Source of the DNA: Pogostemon cablin
Lineage: Eukaryota > Streptophyta > Magnoliopsida > Lamiales > Lamiaceae
Direction of reading: 5' to 3'
Length of the DNA stretch: 64,000 bases
Assembly: GCA_023678885.1 (NCBI GenBank)
Contig: CM042955.1
Span: 16,875,835-16,939,834 of the forward strand
Shown here: piece after piece, positions 24,177 to 35,977 of the stretch
Numbering within the stretch: the stretch's first letter is position 1
How the letters are laid out: each line of letters opens with the position of its first letter
Translations under genes and position numbers: made by a program
The notes under the pieces: model-generated
Database searches by the model: none
What the model saw: the letters and a program-made list of their open reading frames with translations, nothing else
Told to the model about the DNA's origin: nothing

Positions 24177-24590
24177 TAGTGGCGGACGCAGGATTTCCGT
24201 CGAGGGGGGACCAACTTTTCTCATACAATAGTTCGTGTTTTTTGTTCTACAAATTTTAAGAAGAATTATTTTATTTACCAACTTTTATTAACATTTTTCT
24301 AAAGATGTTTTAGTATTTTTAATTGTATTATGTAAGAGTAACAATTTTGAAACTAAAGTCATTAAAATTATTAAATAAATATATTATTTAGAGGGAAAAT
24401 AAATAAACAAAAGAGAGGAAAAAAATAACAGTGCTGCATGAATCGAACACGGGACCTTTAAAACTAAAACATCCTCACTTCACCACTTGGACACAAAAAT
24501 ATTTCAAGAAAATTTCTATATCTATACTAGTAATTTTTAGAAGTTCAAGGGGCCCAATGCCCCCCTAACCCCTCAGTGCGTCCGCCCCTG
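24177..24590. mobile_element. hAT-type MITE with perfect 8-bp target duplication
   Basis: The ends are TAGTGGCGGACGCAGGATTT and, in inverse, CAGGGGCGGACGCACTGAGG. They are flanked by perfect acatagaa repeats (24169-24176 and 24591-24598). The interior is AT-rich and non-coding. Near 24436-24460 the inverse strand reads 'ggtcccgtgttcgattcatg', which contains a tRNA-type B box (GTTCGATTC). A complete tRNA cannot be folded there. Confidence 0.85.
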
Positions 24591-24719
24591 ACATAGAATA
24601 TAACAAATTGTTCAGTAGTATATATGTTGGTCCAGAGAAGTAGAAAGGAAAAATCAATTGTAGTTTCAGAGTATCAGTACACTTAGTGCTCATGTCATAT
24701 TAAAGGAAATTTAGCTCCA

Positions 24720-24973
24720 GTGGCAAAAAAAACCTGCCCCAAGCAAAATAAAAGCAAGAAACAAAGATGGGTCTCAGAAAATTAGGATGTAGATTGGAAC
24801 TTTTTAAATCGACTGAGGAAGCTGGTCGTGCCTACAACGAGGACGTGTGCCTCCCGAGCGGACCAAACACGCGCACAAACTTGGTCACTCAGGTCTCACC
24901 CAATTCACTGCTAGCCTCGCGTATCAGAAATCTACTTAACAAGAAGAAAAGCATAAAAAGAAAGAAGCAATAA
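24720..24973 (+). pseudogene. AP2/ERF transcription factor pseudogene (RAP2.11-like)
   Basis: The frame from 24767 gives STEEAGRAYNEDVCLPSGPN then TRTNLVTQVSPNSLLASRIR and NLLNKKKSIKRKK. This matches the second half of an AP2 domain (TAEEAARAYDEAA...GANTRTN) plus the downstream block with SPLASRIRNLLN found in RAP2.11-type ERFs. The first half of the domain is broken: RWVSEN is readable in a different frame just upstream (about 24760-24780) and is followed by a stop. The Trp-Leu-Gly core is lost. The frameshift and missing YRG element mean no functional DNA-binding domain can be made. Confidence 0.6.
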
Positions 24974-25878
24974 TCAACAATGACTTTGATTGTAGCGATT
25001 CTTCTTAGAAAACAGAGGATTAGTAGTCAAACGAAGTATAATCAACCAATTCAACCCAAGAAAATACACACAAACACTCATAGGTCGATGCATAGCCAGA
25101 AATCTCCTTTTTTTAATAAGCATATAAATCTTCAACATATTCAATGCAGCTAGTGAATCCGTTGCATCACAAGGATTGATATTCGTACTAGTCTCTTCTG
25201 AAATCCCAGTTTGATCTTCTCCATTTGATCTTTCTCCTTCATTAAAAGTTTTGAAAGAAGTAATAAGAGATCAAGTATTCAGTGCTAAATCGCTCATCTG
25301 CATTTGCATATGACAACCACCGTCTCTCTCCTTCCGAGCTGCCCTGTTACGGTCATTGCGATTATTGTGACAGAGTCTCATTCACAAAATCAAAAGCATA
25401 ATTCATCAGACTCAATTAAATCATAAACTCTTCAACCCCATGAAAAATAAGATAAAGAACATACCCCTGAAAATTAAAGACTCTAGACATGGAAACAATG
25501 AGAAACCCCCAAACTACCAAATCAAGCAAAAACGACACGATCAACAGGGCCAGGAGAAGAACTAAATGCATTAGACGAAAGAAATCAAAATCAAAGGTAC
25601 AAGATCATCAAAGGAACTCTATAGATTAGGGCAAAAAAAAGAGGAAAATACATGCGATTGGCAGGCCAGGGTCGACGGAGCGATTGGAGGCGAAGGCGGG
25701 AACAAGGTGGGTCCGACGAGGACAACAATCGTGGGTTCCGGCGAAGATGACGCGTTGGCGTGAGGGAGCTTGAGCAAATTGAGTTGCTGGTCTTCGCTTC
25801 TCCAATTTAACCCATTTGGACAGTCGATTGGAAGGAGAAGATCCGGTTCCACCAAATATTGGTAGGACCGGTCCTACC
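24974..25878 (-). other. Possible exon-like GC-rich block on the minus strand
   Basis: At 25619-25855 the minus strand has an open frame with proline-rich sequence (PPSPPIAPSTLAC) and candidate leader features. Downstream on the same strand (25600 to 25000) the sequence is transcript-like but has no conserved frame. It may be a lncRNA or a decayed gene. I cannot assign a product. Confidence 0.2.
25861..25878. repeat. Perfect 18-bp palindrome
   Basis: The sequence ggtaggaccggtcctacc reads identically on both strands. It lies directly upstream of the minus-strand exon-like block. It could be a dimeric protein-binding site or a transposon scar. Confidence 0.6.
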
Positions 25879-27760
25879 TAAGTCCCTCTCTAAAAAGAAA
25901 GTGTAAAATATTTAGGAAGAGCAGTTAATTTTTATGAGCATAACTTTTATAGTTAATGAGTTGCTCTTTATCTTCCGAGTATCATATATAGAGAGTTGTT
26001 TAAGTCAATTCATTATATTATTATGTAATTATGATCTCTGTACTTGGATTGGCTGGTAAAGAGATTCACTCACCATTTATTGCTCAACAACATATTTGTA
26101 TACAAGTTTGGGTATAATCAAACAAACCTTAAAATCAGGAGCTGCTTGATAAGATGGAGTAGAATATTTTAATGGGAATAAAAGAGTAATGAATGTTATT
26201 GTTAATGCTTATTTAATTTTATTTCACTTCAATAAGAATGAAAAATAGAGTAATCACTATCCTTGTTTGTTAATTACCTTCCTCGTATCACTCATTCTCA
26301 TTATCATTATAGCATCAATCAATTTCATTATCATTCAAAATTTTCAACCAACCATGTGTACAAATTTCTGAACAAAATGCACTTCAGAATTACCTCTAAT
26401 TTATATATATTTATAAAAGTGGTTTAAGCCTTAACGGTCATGACTACAGTGGAGGATGTGAGTTAGTGGCGTTATATCCAAACAGAAAAAACTCAGATAT
26501 ATTTTTTATTATTACAATTTATTTTAAGATAATCTCTGATTTATATTCTCATTTGAGCATCGGAGGGTCTACACCTGATTTATATTTTAAGACTACAGGT
26601 TATTTTTACCGCTCGTATGAGGAGAAGTCTTGAAGAACAATGTAGCGAGAAAATTACATAATTCAAATTAATTTTGTATCCGGTTAATCTTCCCGTTAAT
26701 CTTTTACATTATTATATTTATTTATTCATTAATTGATGTAACTTCATCACTATGGTATTATTATTTTGGAGTCTGATATAAATATGTCGATGTCGTTACT
26801 AGTATAACTTTATCTATACATAAAATGTTAGAATGTATATGATTAAATGTTAAATGATTATAATTTTCACAAGTTTTAATTTTTGGATAAGACTATTCCA
26901 CTCATATTAAAAATAATTTACTTTTGAAAAAAAAAATTAATTGACCATTTACATATATATAAAAAATAAATGAATTTGATTTAAAAAAAAAGAATTTAGT
27001 AAAACATTAATTGACATAAAAATTATAGAAAGAAAAAAAAAGTGAATGGATAAAATAAAATAAATGGATGAGATATAATAATAACTAATGAATGACTACA
27101 ATTTAATTTCATTAAGTTAAATTAATAAGATAAAAATGGAAGGAAATAATTTTGTGTCAATTGACTTTTTTAGTTTGCTTAATTATATATAAAAAAAGAT
27201 AGATATAATATCAATTGAATAAGGCTAAAACATGCGTGTTATTGAAATGAGGACGTCGTGCTCCAAAATCTCATGATTTTCAAAAGATATACACTTTAAT
27301 ATTAAATAATGTATCTTTAGTATAACAATATTTTTAGGCGTGCGGTTGTCTTTGGAGTTCTCCTTTTCTTCAATAAGATCAATCTTCATCAAATTACGTT
27401 GCTGTTTTAGACCATGATAACAAATATGGAACATCCACCAAGAGACTTTTGAAGGATATGTTGTCTTCGCCAACCAATGAGTAATGCAATGCTAATTTTG
27501 AATTGCAATATACAAATGCATAATTTACTATCGCCTTTTCATATGAATAACTTCGTTCAAAAGATTATTATTTCATTTCTTGAATGAAAACATTACGAGA
27601 GCTAGCCAAATAATGAATAGTTTAATATATCGGTAAACGTTAGTAATAGTTAGTTCACAAAGTACACATGCTTCCCATTTCTTCAAGCCTCCTTATAACT
27701 CACCTCTAATTCGGTCCCAATGGGAATAGAACGTGGGTCACTAACTTTAGAATAGTTTAA
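25879..27760. other. AT-rich intergenic DNA, no supported gene
   Basis: No conserved protein or transposon ends were found. Short open frames such as 27225-27473 (minus) have no motif. Confidence 0.45.
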
Positions 27761-27762
27761 TA

Positions 27763-27969
27763 CTCCCTCCGTCCCGAAATAAGGTATACGCAAGAAGATT
27801 AAGGAGTATAATATTTTAATGTGTAGTGAAACAAGAGAAATAATAGTTTAATGTGTATTGGGTAGTTGTATTAGTGTAGTGTGTGGGGTCATGTAGATAT
27901 AATAATAATTTTGTGTGGGTCACATCAACCAAAAAGGAAAATGTATACCTTGTTGTGGGATGGAGGGAG
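27763..27969. mobile_element. Stowaway-like MITE
   Basis: The termini are CTCCCTCCGTCCCGAAATAA and the inverse of CTCCCTCCATCCCACAACAA, flanked by TA on both sides (27761-27762 and 27970-27971). It is about 207 bp and well preserved, hence probably young. Confidence 0.85.
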
Positions 27970-28665
27970 TAGTTTAAGTAGATTATTTATTTATTCCATC
28001 ATTTTAAATTCATTGTGTTAATCACGTCGCTAATAATGTAGCACACAAAATTGCAAGGATTTCTCGTGATTTTTCAAACCGTCATATATGGGTCGAGTCT
28101 CCAAACTTTGTGGATAACCTTATCTATCATTGTTCTTCGATAGCGTATTATTAATCTATAATATCTCTATTCTACCCCACATCAAAACTTCTTTACATGT
28201 AATATTTTTTATGAATTTGAATAAATATATCTCATAATTTTTTGAGTTCAACGGCATGCGAGGAATGCATTTTTTTTTTTTAATATGTTCCCTAATTGCA
28301 ATTTCGATGTTACTCAAATGATTAATTCTTTTGTTTCCATGAGCTTTCCCGGAATTCGAAATCAAACTAAATTTTGCCACCTTTTTTCCTTTACCCTCCT
28401 AGGTCTTTTAGTTGATTTGAGCATATAGCTCATGGACCTGGACAACATAAACCTATGCATCTTACCAGCGGCAGAATTAACTACATTCATATCATTGGTA
28501 CCTGGAATTATTTTTTTCTTTTCAATTTATTTATTCATATTTTGTGAAATTGTTCTGCCATGAGTAAATTAATATTCCAACTGAAGGAGTTTAAACGAAA
28601 TTAAATGAACTACTGAACATCATACAACAAAATTGTTAACATACGCTTTGAATAGTATATGAGTA

Positions 28666-28965
28666 CTCCCTCCTTCCCCCGAAGTATTTCACACTTTCCT
28701 TTTTCATCCGTCCCTCAAAGTATTTAACATTTTACTTTTACTAAATTTGGTAAAAAATACATTATAACAATACACACTTTTTACACACATTCCAATATAA
28801 TACTTACTTTTACTTACTTTTTCACATCTCCCAACAACTTTACACACCTTTTTCATTAAATCAACTAAAATATATATTCTATTTCTTACTTTATACATAA
28901 AAATACAAACTTTTCTTAAACTCCGCGCACATCAATACATGAAATACTTGTTGGGACGGAGGGAG
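28666..28965. mobile_element. Stowaway-like MITE
   Basis: The ends are CTCCCTCCTTCCCCCGAAGT and the inverse of CTCCCTCCGTCCCAACAAGT, with TA at 28664-28665 and 28966-28967. It is about 300 bp and non-coding. The minus-strand open frame at 28704-28898 lies inside it and is not a gene. Confidence 0.85.
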
Positions 28966-29569
28966 TACATAATTAAGACTCCAAGCCACGGGGTTTGGAC
29001 CATTTCAGACCATGACTTTACGAGGTATCATGAATCCACTCCAAAGCATGTAGAATTGGGAGTGACAGACAGTCATCATGCATAAAAGTTGTACCACACG
29101 GATTTCGAAATCCAATGAGTAAAAAATTGTGCAATAAATTCAAAGCAACACAACAAAATGAATTCAAAGAAAGTATGAGAATTTAATTTTTTGTCCTTGA
29201 ATCCTTCTATTAATGGTCATGATTGTCGTAACAACAAAATCTGTAGATATCATTTTGAATCAATTCATGAATCAAGTCTAGTTATGCAGCCAGCTTCAAA
29301 AGCTCATACAACACCACCATTTCCATCGTTTTTATATATTTGGATTTAGATAGATTAGATTAGATTTAGATTTAGATAAGATTAAGATAACATATACTCT
29401 TGATTATTTGTAATTTATTTTTTAAATTTTTTCTAATAAAACATTTATATTTCATATTTCAATTTCTGTACACCTTTTCAATAAAAAAAATAATATTACG
29501 TATATCATTACTAAATAAAGTGTATACTTAAAAGAGCAAAACTTTTAAGTGTGTCCCTTAAATTTGTTG

Positions 29570-30788
29570 TTGGGGGTTGGATCAGTGTGTCCACGTGTAC
29601 GGCGGCGGATGGCTTCTCTTAGTTCTGAATTTTCAGAACAACAGGGGCAACCACCTCATACTCGACATCGACCATCCTTATCCTGTTGATGTCGTTCGAT
29701 GCGCTTTTGTTCACCCAGGAACTAACCCCAACCCTAATCAATGGATCCAGTGAGTAATTTCCATTATTATCACCTTTTCAATTTAATTAATTAATTCTCT
29801 TCTCTTCTCTTCTCTTTCAGGGGTTTGCCCTGGTGGTTGCCGCGCCAACATCAACGGTACCCTTATTTCCCTTCCAAACTCTCCCATTTTCTTTTCTTTT
29901 ACTAGTATAACCTAACCTAATTTTCGGAAAAAAATAAAGTATAACCTAACCTATTGCTTTTCGTTCCCGTAACCCAACACAATATCATCAAAAATAAAAT
30001 TACACAGGTCCCTCATTTATTATTTAATATTTGATTTTTTTTACTATTTAATTATGCAATTGAATACCCGAATTAATTAATTATTTTTTATTAAATTATT
30101 CAGATAAAATTTATATATATTAGGTTGGATTTTTATAGTACAATTAATTGTATACTCCCTGTCCTATAGAAAAATGGGTAGTTGCATAGCGTGATATGTG
30201 TGAGCCTGGGAGTGGGAGATAAGTAATCAATTTTTTGATTAAATTGAGCAAAAAAGAATATGGGACAAAGAAAGACTCAAAATGAGAATTTAATTTAAAT
30301 ATATGAAACTGGATTATGACATACTTATAGAGGACATTTGCGATTTTTTCCCGAAATTTATGTATTAATTTTGTAGAGTTGAACAAATTTCATCTATCTA
30401 CGCAGGAAATCGAAAGCTTCAATATTGTTGCCCAACTCGTTTTTGAAAATCATAGTTGATCATAGTTGACAACAAAAGCGAGCTCTTGTTGTCATTTAAG
30501 GTCTCCAAAAGAGTTGGTTCCTGTTCCTACGTGGTGCCTTGAAAGAAAATATGCTTTAGGAATGTGTATGTAGATGATGTTGATGTGATGAGTGGTGAAG
30601 AGGTTTTATTAGTTCAAGAGATTCACGTTTTTGGTCCAAAACGAGTGCTTCTGCGCTATCGATAATTCCAGGAGAACACAGGGAAGGAACTACAGCTTAC
30701 GTACAATTTCATGGACGATCACCTCTATTATGCTTTTACCGATCCAGTACAAACCAAAAACCTCGCTCACCGAATTTGCGATGAATAA
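29570..30788 (+). pseudogene. Broken multi-exon gene, family not recognised
   Basis: An exon-like block at about 29590-29749 reads GGWLLLVLNFQNNRGNHLIL, then DIDHPYPVDVVRCAFVHPG and ends NPNQWI(Q), followed by a good donor (CCA|GTGAGT). A C/T-rich tract and acceptor lead to 29821-29856, which continues in phase as GLPWWLPRQHQR before GT. Further on, 30561-30788 is one frame (VYVDDVDVMSGEEVLLVQE, then FGPKRVLLRYR, stop TAA at 30663, then TGKELQLTYNFMDDHLYYAF and TDPVQTKNLAHRICDE). No start codon fits the first block, and a Stowaway-like insert lies at about 30152-30345 in between. The conserved look and in-phase splice join point to a real ancestral gene. The internal stop marks a pseudogene, unless an intron spans it. 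Confidence 0.4.
30152..30345. mobile_element. Degenerate Stowaway-like MITE
   Basis: It begins 'tactccctgtcctatagaaa', and the right part carries the inverse 'atgggacaaagaaagactc' and 'tatagaggacattt'. The termini have diverged. Confidence 0.35.
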
Positions 30789-31204
30789 TAACATTTTGGT
30801 GCTAAGTTCGCAGATATCAAATATCTTAAAATCAAAGCGATAAAAAATAATTGTTCATTGCTAAATATTGCAATTAATATTTTGTAATTCATTGCAAACC
30901 TTTATGCTACTTCCGTTCCGAAAAAAATATGCTCGTTAACGTTTGCAAAGAAATTTTAAAATTCATCGCTATCAAAATGACATGATAAAAAATCACTATA
31001 ACTTTACGAGAAACTTAATATTTAGTAGCCAGCGGCGGATTATATATTTAGTCCCCAACAAAATTATTTATTTTATAAGGAGAATAATTAATCATATGTT
31101 CATTCGTTAATATTGGTGACGGAATTTATATTTTATTGCTGATTTATATTTTTGTTTATTTTAATTTTTTTAAATATAATTAAACGATGATTTTATAACA
31201 TAGA

Positions 31205-31346
31205 GTATGTCTTGCGTGAGACCATACACTTTTCTTTTATATATAAATAAATTATTTATAAAATAACATTATCACTTTTCATTAATTAATTAGTATCACT
31301 TTTTCAATATAAAGGTTATCACTTTCTGACCGTCTCACACAAGTCT
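31205..31346. mobile_element. MITE with GTCTTGCGTGAGAC / GTCTCACACAAG ends
   Basis: The left end 'gtcttgcgtgagaccataca' is the inverse of 'tctgaccgtctcacacaagt' at the right, with 'ataacattatcacttttcat' inside. It belongs to the same family as the copies at 3129-3353 and around 12300-12765. Confidence 0.55.
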
Positions 31347-31702
31347 TTGCTTTTAATATAATCGTAGCTAATTTTACGAAATGTTTTAAGGTCATCGCTA
31401 AATAAAATGTTAAATTAAATTAAAAAATGAATTGGACTTCAAAATTTCATTCTGCCAACTGTCATTTCGCATGCAAATAATGTATTAGAAATGTAAAATA
31501 AATATAAAATAACTTACTATATACTCCATCCTCTTTATACTTGATTTTTGCATGTAAATTAAGAGATATTATATTTTAATATGCAGTGAGATGATATAAA
31601 TAATATTTAAGATAGAGTGAGTAATTGTATTAGTGTTATATGTGGATCTTAAATGAAATAATTAATTACTTTGTGTGAGTCCAACTTGACAAAAAAAAGA
31701 AA

Positions 31703-31838
31703 GGTAAACCTTAATATGAGACACTCAAAATGAAAAACGAGAAGTTCTACTCCCACATTTTTCAAAAACTGGTAAACCTTAATATGAGACACTCAAAATG
31801 AAAAACGAGAAGTTCTACTCCCACATTTTTCAAAAACT
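31703..31838. repeat. 68-bp perfect tandem duplication
   Basis: The unit starting 'ggtaaaccttaatatgagac' at 31703 is repeated without change from 31771. It follows a degenerate Stowaway-like stretch (about 31525-31735). Confidence 0.9.
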
Positions 31839-32269
31839 TCTTCGACCCTTTTTGCAGTGTATCTCTGCTCTGCTCGTGGTCTGTGGGACGTAAGAAGGTC
31901 GAATCATGAGTGCATTGATTGCTTCAAACAATTTAGAGTATAGATTCAAGCATACGCGATCCATACCAGAAGATTGAAGTCAAAATCTAAAAAATCCTGA
32001 AAATTAAAACTGAAAACCATCAAAACTACATAATTTGTTGAATGAAAATTAAAAATCCTCAAAACTGCATAATTTGCGAAAATTGGAAAATCTAGAAAAT
32101 TCTGAAAACTAAAACTGAAATTCCTCAAAATTGCATAATTTGCGAAAATTGGAAAATCCTACCAATTAAAAAATTATAAAAAATTTATTCAGATGTTCTT
32201 GTTTGGTGTATTAGAAATTTATTTGTTTGGTGTACAAGCCAAAATCTATTTTGCTCCCCCATTTCCAGT

Positions 32270-32433
32270 CCATGTGGCTTTGTAAGCTTTTGCAGTTGAC
32301 AATGGCTGAGCTCATGCTTACACTTCTCCCCATCAATGAATTATCTGTTGAATATCTGAGGGCGAATTATAAGATAGTTCGTATCCTGAAAAAGTATGGA
32401 TTCGAACTTTAGAGATCTTTTCAGGGCTTGTTT
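32270..32433 (-). pseudogene. Degenerate fragment resembling the hairpin gene family
   Basis: Directly after the stop at 32434, the minus strand reads LKFESILFQDTNYLII in one frame. In the hairpin arm at about 18350-18390 the text is RKIESMFFQSVNYVMI. The shared pattern ES-x-x-FQ-x-x-NY, preceded in both by a charged VxEK helix, suggests common origin. Identity is low, so this is a weak call. Confidence 0.25.
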
Positions 32434-33850
32434 CTAATTTTCTTCAACCCCATTCACTTTTTCTTCAACCACATCCTGGACTTGAGTGGTTGTGCTTGCA
32501 TCAAGGGCTGAGTTTGCAATTTCATCATCCATTAAGGAGTAGATCCCAAATGACACCATCCTTATCGTGTGCTTCACATATGTGACATTCAATCCCACAT
32601 TCATCCTCCCTTCGTCCCATATTCATCTTTATTGTTTTAGGTTGTTTGAGAAATAAATAAATTTTTTATGGAGTATATATATAAAAACAATAGGTAGTCT
32701 AGATATAAACCTGACCCGGATGCAAAGGATGATCTGCAGGTCCATCAGACATAATGCTGTCATATTTGATGATAAGTGCAATGAATAGTTCCTGATATGT
32801 TTGGCTAAGCCTTTGTGCTATCAAAACTGTTGGGGACAGTTCCAAATCATGCTTAAAACAGAACCATCCAACTAGGTCGTTTGAGTAGGAAGGTTAAATT
32901 GGAAATCAAATAAAAAATATTACTCCAGATTATTACAAACAAAAAGAATTTACAAATTCTCACTTATTCATCAAAATAATATAGTGCTATTTATTTGCAT
33001 CTAAATATTACTCCATTTATAAAAATTATTCCATTGTTTTATTACTGCACAATTCACACTTTCACTTTTCATGCCTTTTTAAAATTTTAAATAATACTAT
33101 AACACAATCAAGCACCTAAATATTACAAAATTTCATATAATTTTAACACTTTATCAACACAAACATGATAACCTTATTTAAGTTTTCTTTTTAATTACTC
33201 AAAATACTTTTAACTTCTGACATTGTATTCAAAAAAAAAAAATCTTAATCACATTCATGCAAAATTTCTCTAACTTTCTCCCTAGGGTTCATATTTTTAT
33301 TTTAGCATATACATTTCATTATATCCTAAGTATCAATATACAATGATTTGTAAAATGTAACACCAAAAGGAAACATGAAACCTATACCAATCCAAAAATC
33401 TACATTATATCACATGTTTACATTCCTGTTACTAATTCTAATCCCAGCATCACCCTTCAAATTTATTCAGACAATAACGAAGTTAAAATATTTGTCCCTA
33501 CTTTTCACTCCTCATCGTGTTCAGTTAATACCAGAGGAAATATAAGATGCACATATATAGAAGACTAAACAATTAGTGCACTGCTTAGCAGTAAAATTTT
33601 TAAAATGACACGTACCTGTTTGTATGTCGATGCATAATACTGGAGTGCATAATTGCTGTAATGAATGATAGTCCAAATTAAGCACACTACTGCCCTCAAC
33701 GGGGATGGATATGCAGTCATACACTATAATTTGGTCTCCATCCCTCCCCATAAAAAGAATCTGCAAAACTCTTTGGTCGCAGCAAACCCCACCATCCCGT
33801 ACATGAAATCTTAACGTGTTTAAAATACTGCGAACTATCTTGCTGATCAT
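32434..33850 (-). CDS. Putative three-exon gene, possibly MPN/Abraxas-like
   Basis: Exons 33616-33850, 32716-32871 and 32434-32609 (minus) join in phase to 188 codons. The first join gives CIDIQT|VGWFCFKHDLELSP and uses GTACGT and CTAG splice sites. The protein contains VLQILFMGRDGDQIIVYDC, LNLDYHSLQQLC, then VGWFCFKHD and LIAQRLSQTYQELF, and ends DVVEEKVNGVEEN before TAG. The VGWF step followed by a helix with a conserved Gln/Leu pattern resembles the MPN-like core of Abraxas/FAM175 proteins, but this is tentative. The third acceptor lies in Stowaway-like sequence (about 32605-32640), and a second ATG two codons upstream opens another frame, so it may be a decayed copy. Confidence 0.35.
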
Positions 33851-33859
33851 GCTCCATCA

Positions 33860-35332
33860 CGGCTGTATGGCTGTACGATGAAATTCTAAGAATTCAGAAG
33901 AGATCGATGAAACGAAGAACTTAACCTGATTGTATCATGAAATCATGAAATTCAACAAAGATTGAAAACAAGAATCAGCGTAGAAGGAAAACAACAAATT
34001 GCATGATGAAATTCAACGAAGAAATTAGGAAAACAAGAAATTTGAAATCTAAACTTAAAACCGCTTAGCCTAAATGCTATTATGGATGATGCTCTGCTCT
34101 GTATAATGATTCTAACTTGTGTTGTAAACTGAAATGTGTCAAACTTAACCTAACTGCCAGTCGATCACATCTGCCCCTTTTATAGAGCATGAAATAGAAT
34201 TTGATCCAATTAACTACTTCCAGCTGTCATATGCATGCATGCAGCTGATCAACCATATAAATTATATTCTTTTACACTTTTTTGTGCACTTACTCATGCA
34301 TTCAAGTCCAACTATGTGTATCTGTTAGACGATCGGCATGATGTCCCGTGCTTAAAAAAAAAAATTCAGTTTAATTAGTTTAACTTCTCTTTGGGCAATA
34401 TTTTTTTTAGATTATTTTATAAATATTTATAATATATAATTTATATCCCATATTTAAAATATATAATGTATATTAGGAGTAATTTTTATTACTAATTAAA
34501 TTATCATATTTTATTAATAAAAAAAATCTGTGATTAAATTAGGAAATATAAAAATTATATATTTTAAAAGAAAAAATTTATGATTAAATTTAGGTAATAC
34601 CAGTGAATTTAATTTATAAAAATAAGTTAGTGATGATTAATTAATTTAAGAATAAAAGAAAAGTCATTTATTTTTTTATAATACAAAAAATCGTAATTAA
34701 ATTAAAAAAATAATATAAGATAATATATTTTAATGTAATTAACCCTAAAATAATACTATTTTTTAGTGAATTTACATATTGATGCACGATACCATTCGTC
34801 CTACCATAATATACTCCATCCATTCCATTTTATTTTACATTTTTCTTGTGTTGATTGAGGAATATAGTATTTTAATATATAATGGGATGAATAATATATA
34901 TGGTTAGGTGAATTAGTGTTGGATGTGAGCGTGTGCTGATATATTAATTGTTTTAGATGAAAATTATATATCAAAAATGGAAATGTGAAGATTGAAATGA
35001 GCGTCGAAATATGAAGATTGAAGTGAGATGCTCAAAATAAAAACATATAAATATTGAAATGTGAACCTTTATAAAATTTATATTTTCATAAATGAGATCT
35101 ACACAAAATAATTATTATATTTGAACTCACACTCAACATTAATACACCAATGCTATATATACATTAAAATATTATATCTTTCATCCTACTACATATTAAA
35201 ATATTATTCCCTTTATAGTTCCTAAATATTGTTTACTCTTTCCTTATTGATTCACGTCACATAATTGTTCATTTTATAAAAGGAAATATTATTTTAATAT
35301 AAAATCTTAAAAGTATAAATTAATTTTAAAAT
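33860..35332. other. AT-rich intergenic DNA with degenerate MITEs
   Basis: Stowaway-like ends occur at about 34811 (tactccatccattccatttt) and between 34980 and 35215, but they are eroded. No gene was found. Confidence 0.4.
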
Positions 35333-35977
35333 GAATGTTATTAAATACACACCCTCATTTAATATTTTAAATCTAAATTTTATTATATACACACCCCCTA
35401 AAAACTCAAATTTACCCTTATAATTAATTTTAAAATTATACACACCCTTAATAATTTATTGTCCGTAAACTATATCATAGCCTCTTCTTCTTCTACAATA
35501 TACCACTCAAAGTCTTTAGTTCAACACCAAAACAAGTGAGCGTTATATAGAATAGAAGGAAAATCAAAATACTTTTCATACTTTAATCTGAGATCATTTT
35601 ATGTATGGAAGTAGGCCTTCTATTCTCCACAGACATTTTCCTCTTTTCTGTTAATGTTTTGTTCGCAATTGAATTTTTTCTTTCCTAAGTATGAATTTTT
35701 ATTTCTTTTGAATTGCTCAACCTGCAACTTCACCTGCACAACCATTACTTTACTTATTAATTCAATTCTGTCAATAATCAAACAATTAAGGGTCTAAGTG
35801 TGATTTGTTCTCTGTATCTTATGATCCTAAAATAAAAAATTTCACCCCCAACTCTGAAGCTTTTCAATGACCCAAAATCAATAAATTAAGGATAGTTTAG
35901 ACTTTTTAAAATACATATATTAATTATATATTAAAAGTGTGTGTATTCAATAAAATGGGGTGTGTATTTAGAGAACC
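35333..35977. mobile_element. MULE-type non-autonomous element (copy B)
   Basis: The ends gaatgttattaaatacacac and, in inverse, ggttctctaaatacacaccc are flanked by a perfect 9-bp repeat ttttaaaat (35324-35332 and 35978-35986). The 9-bp duplication fits Mutator-like elements. Just inside both ends lie further 'atacacacccc' and 'acacacttt' words. The interior (35460-35880) is GC-richer, has no obvious likeness to copy A, and encodes nothing recognisable. Confidence 0.7.

Noticed and set aside
24430..24500. tRNA gene
   Set aside because: Only a B-box-like word is present. No acceptor stem or anticodon arm can be drawn, and it lies inside a MITE.
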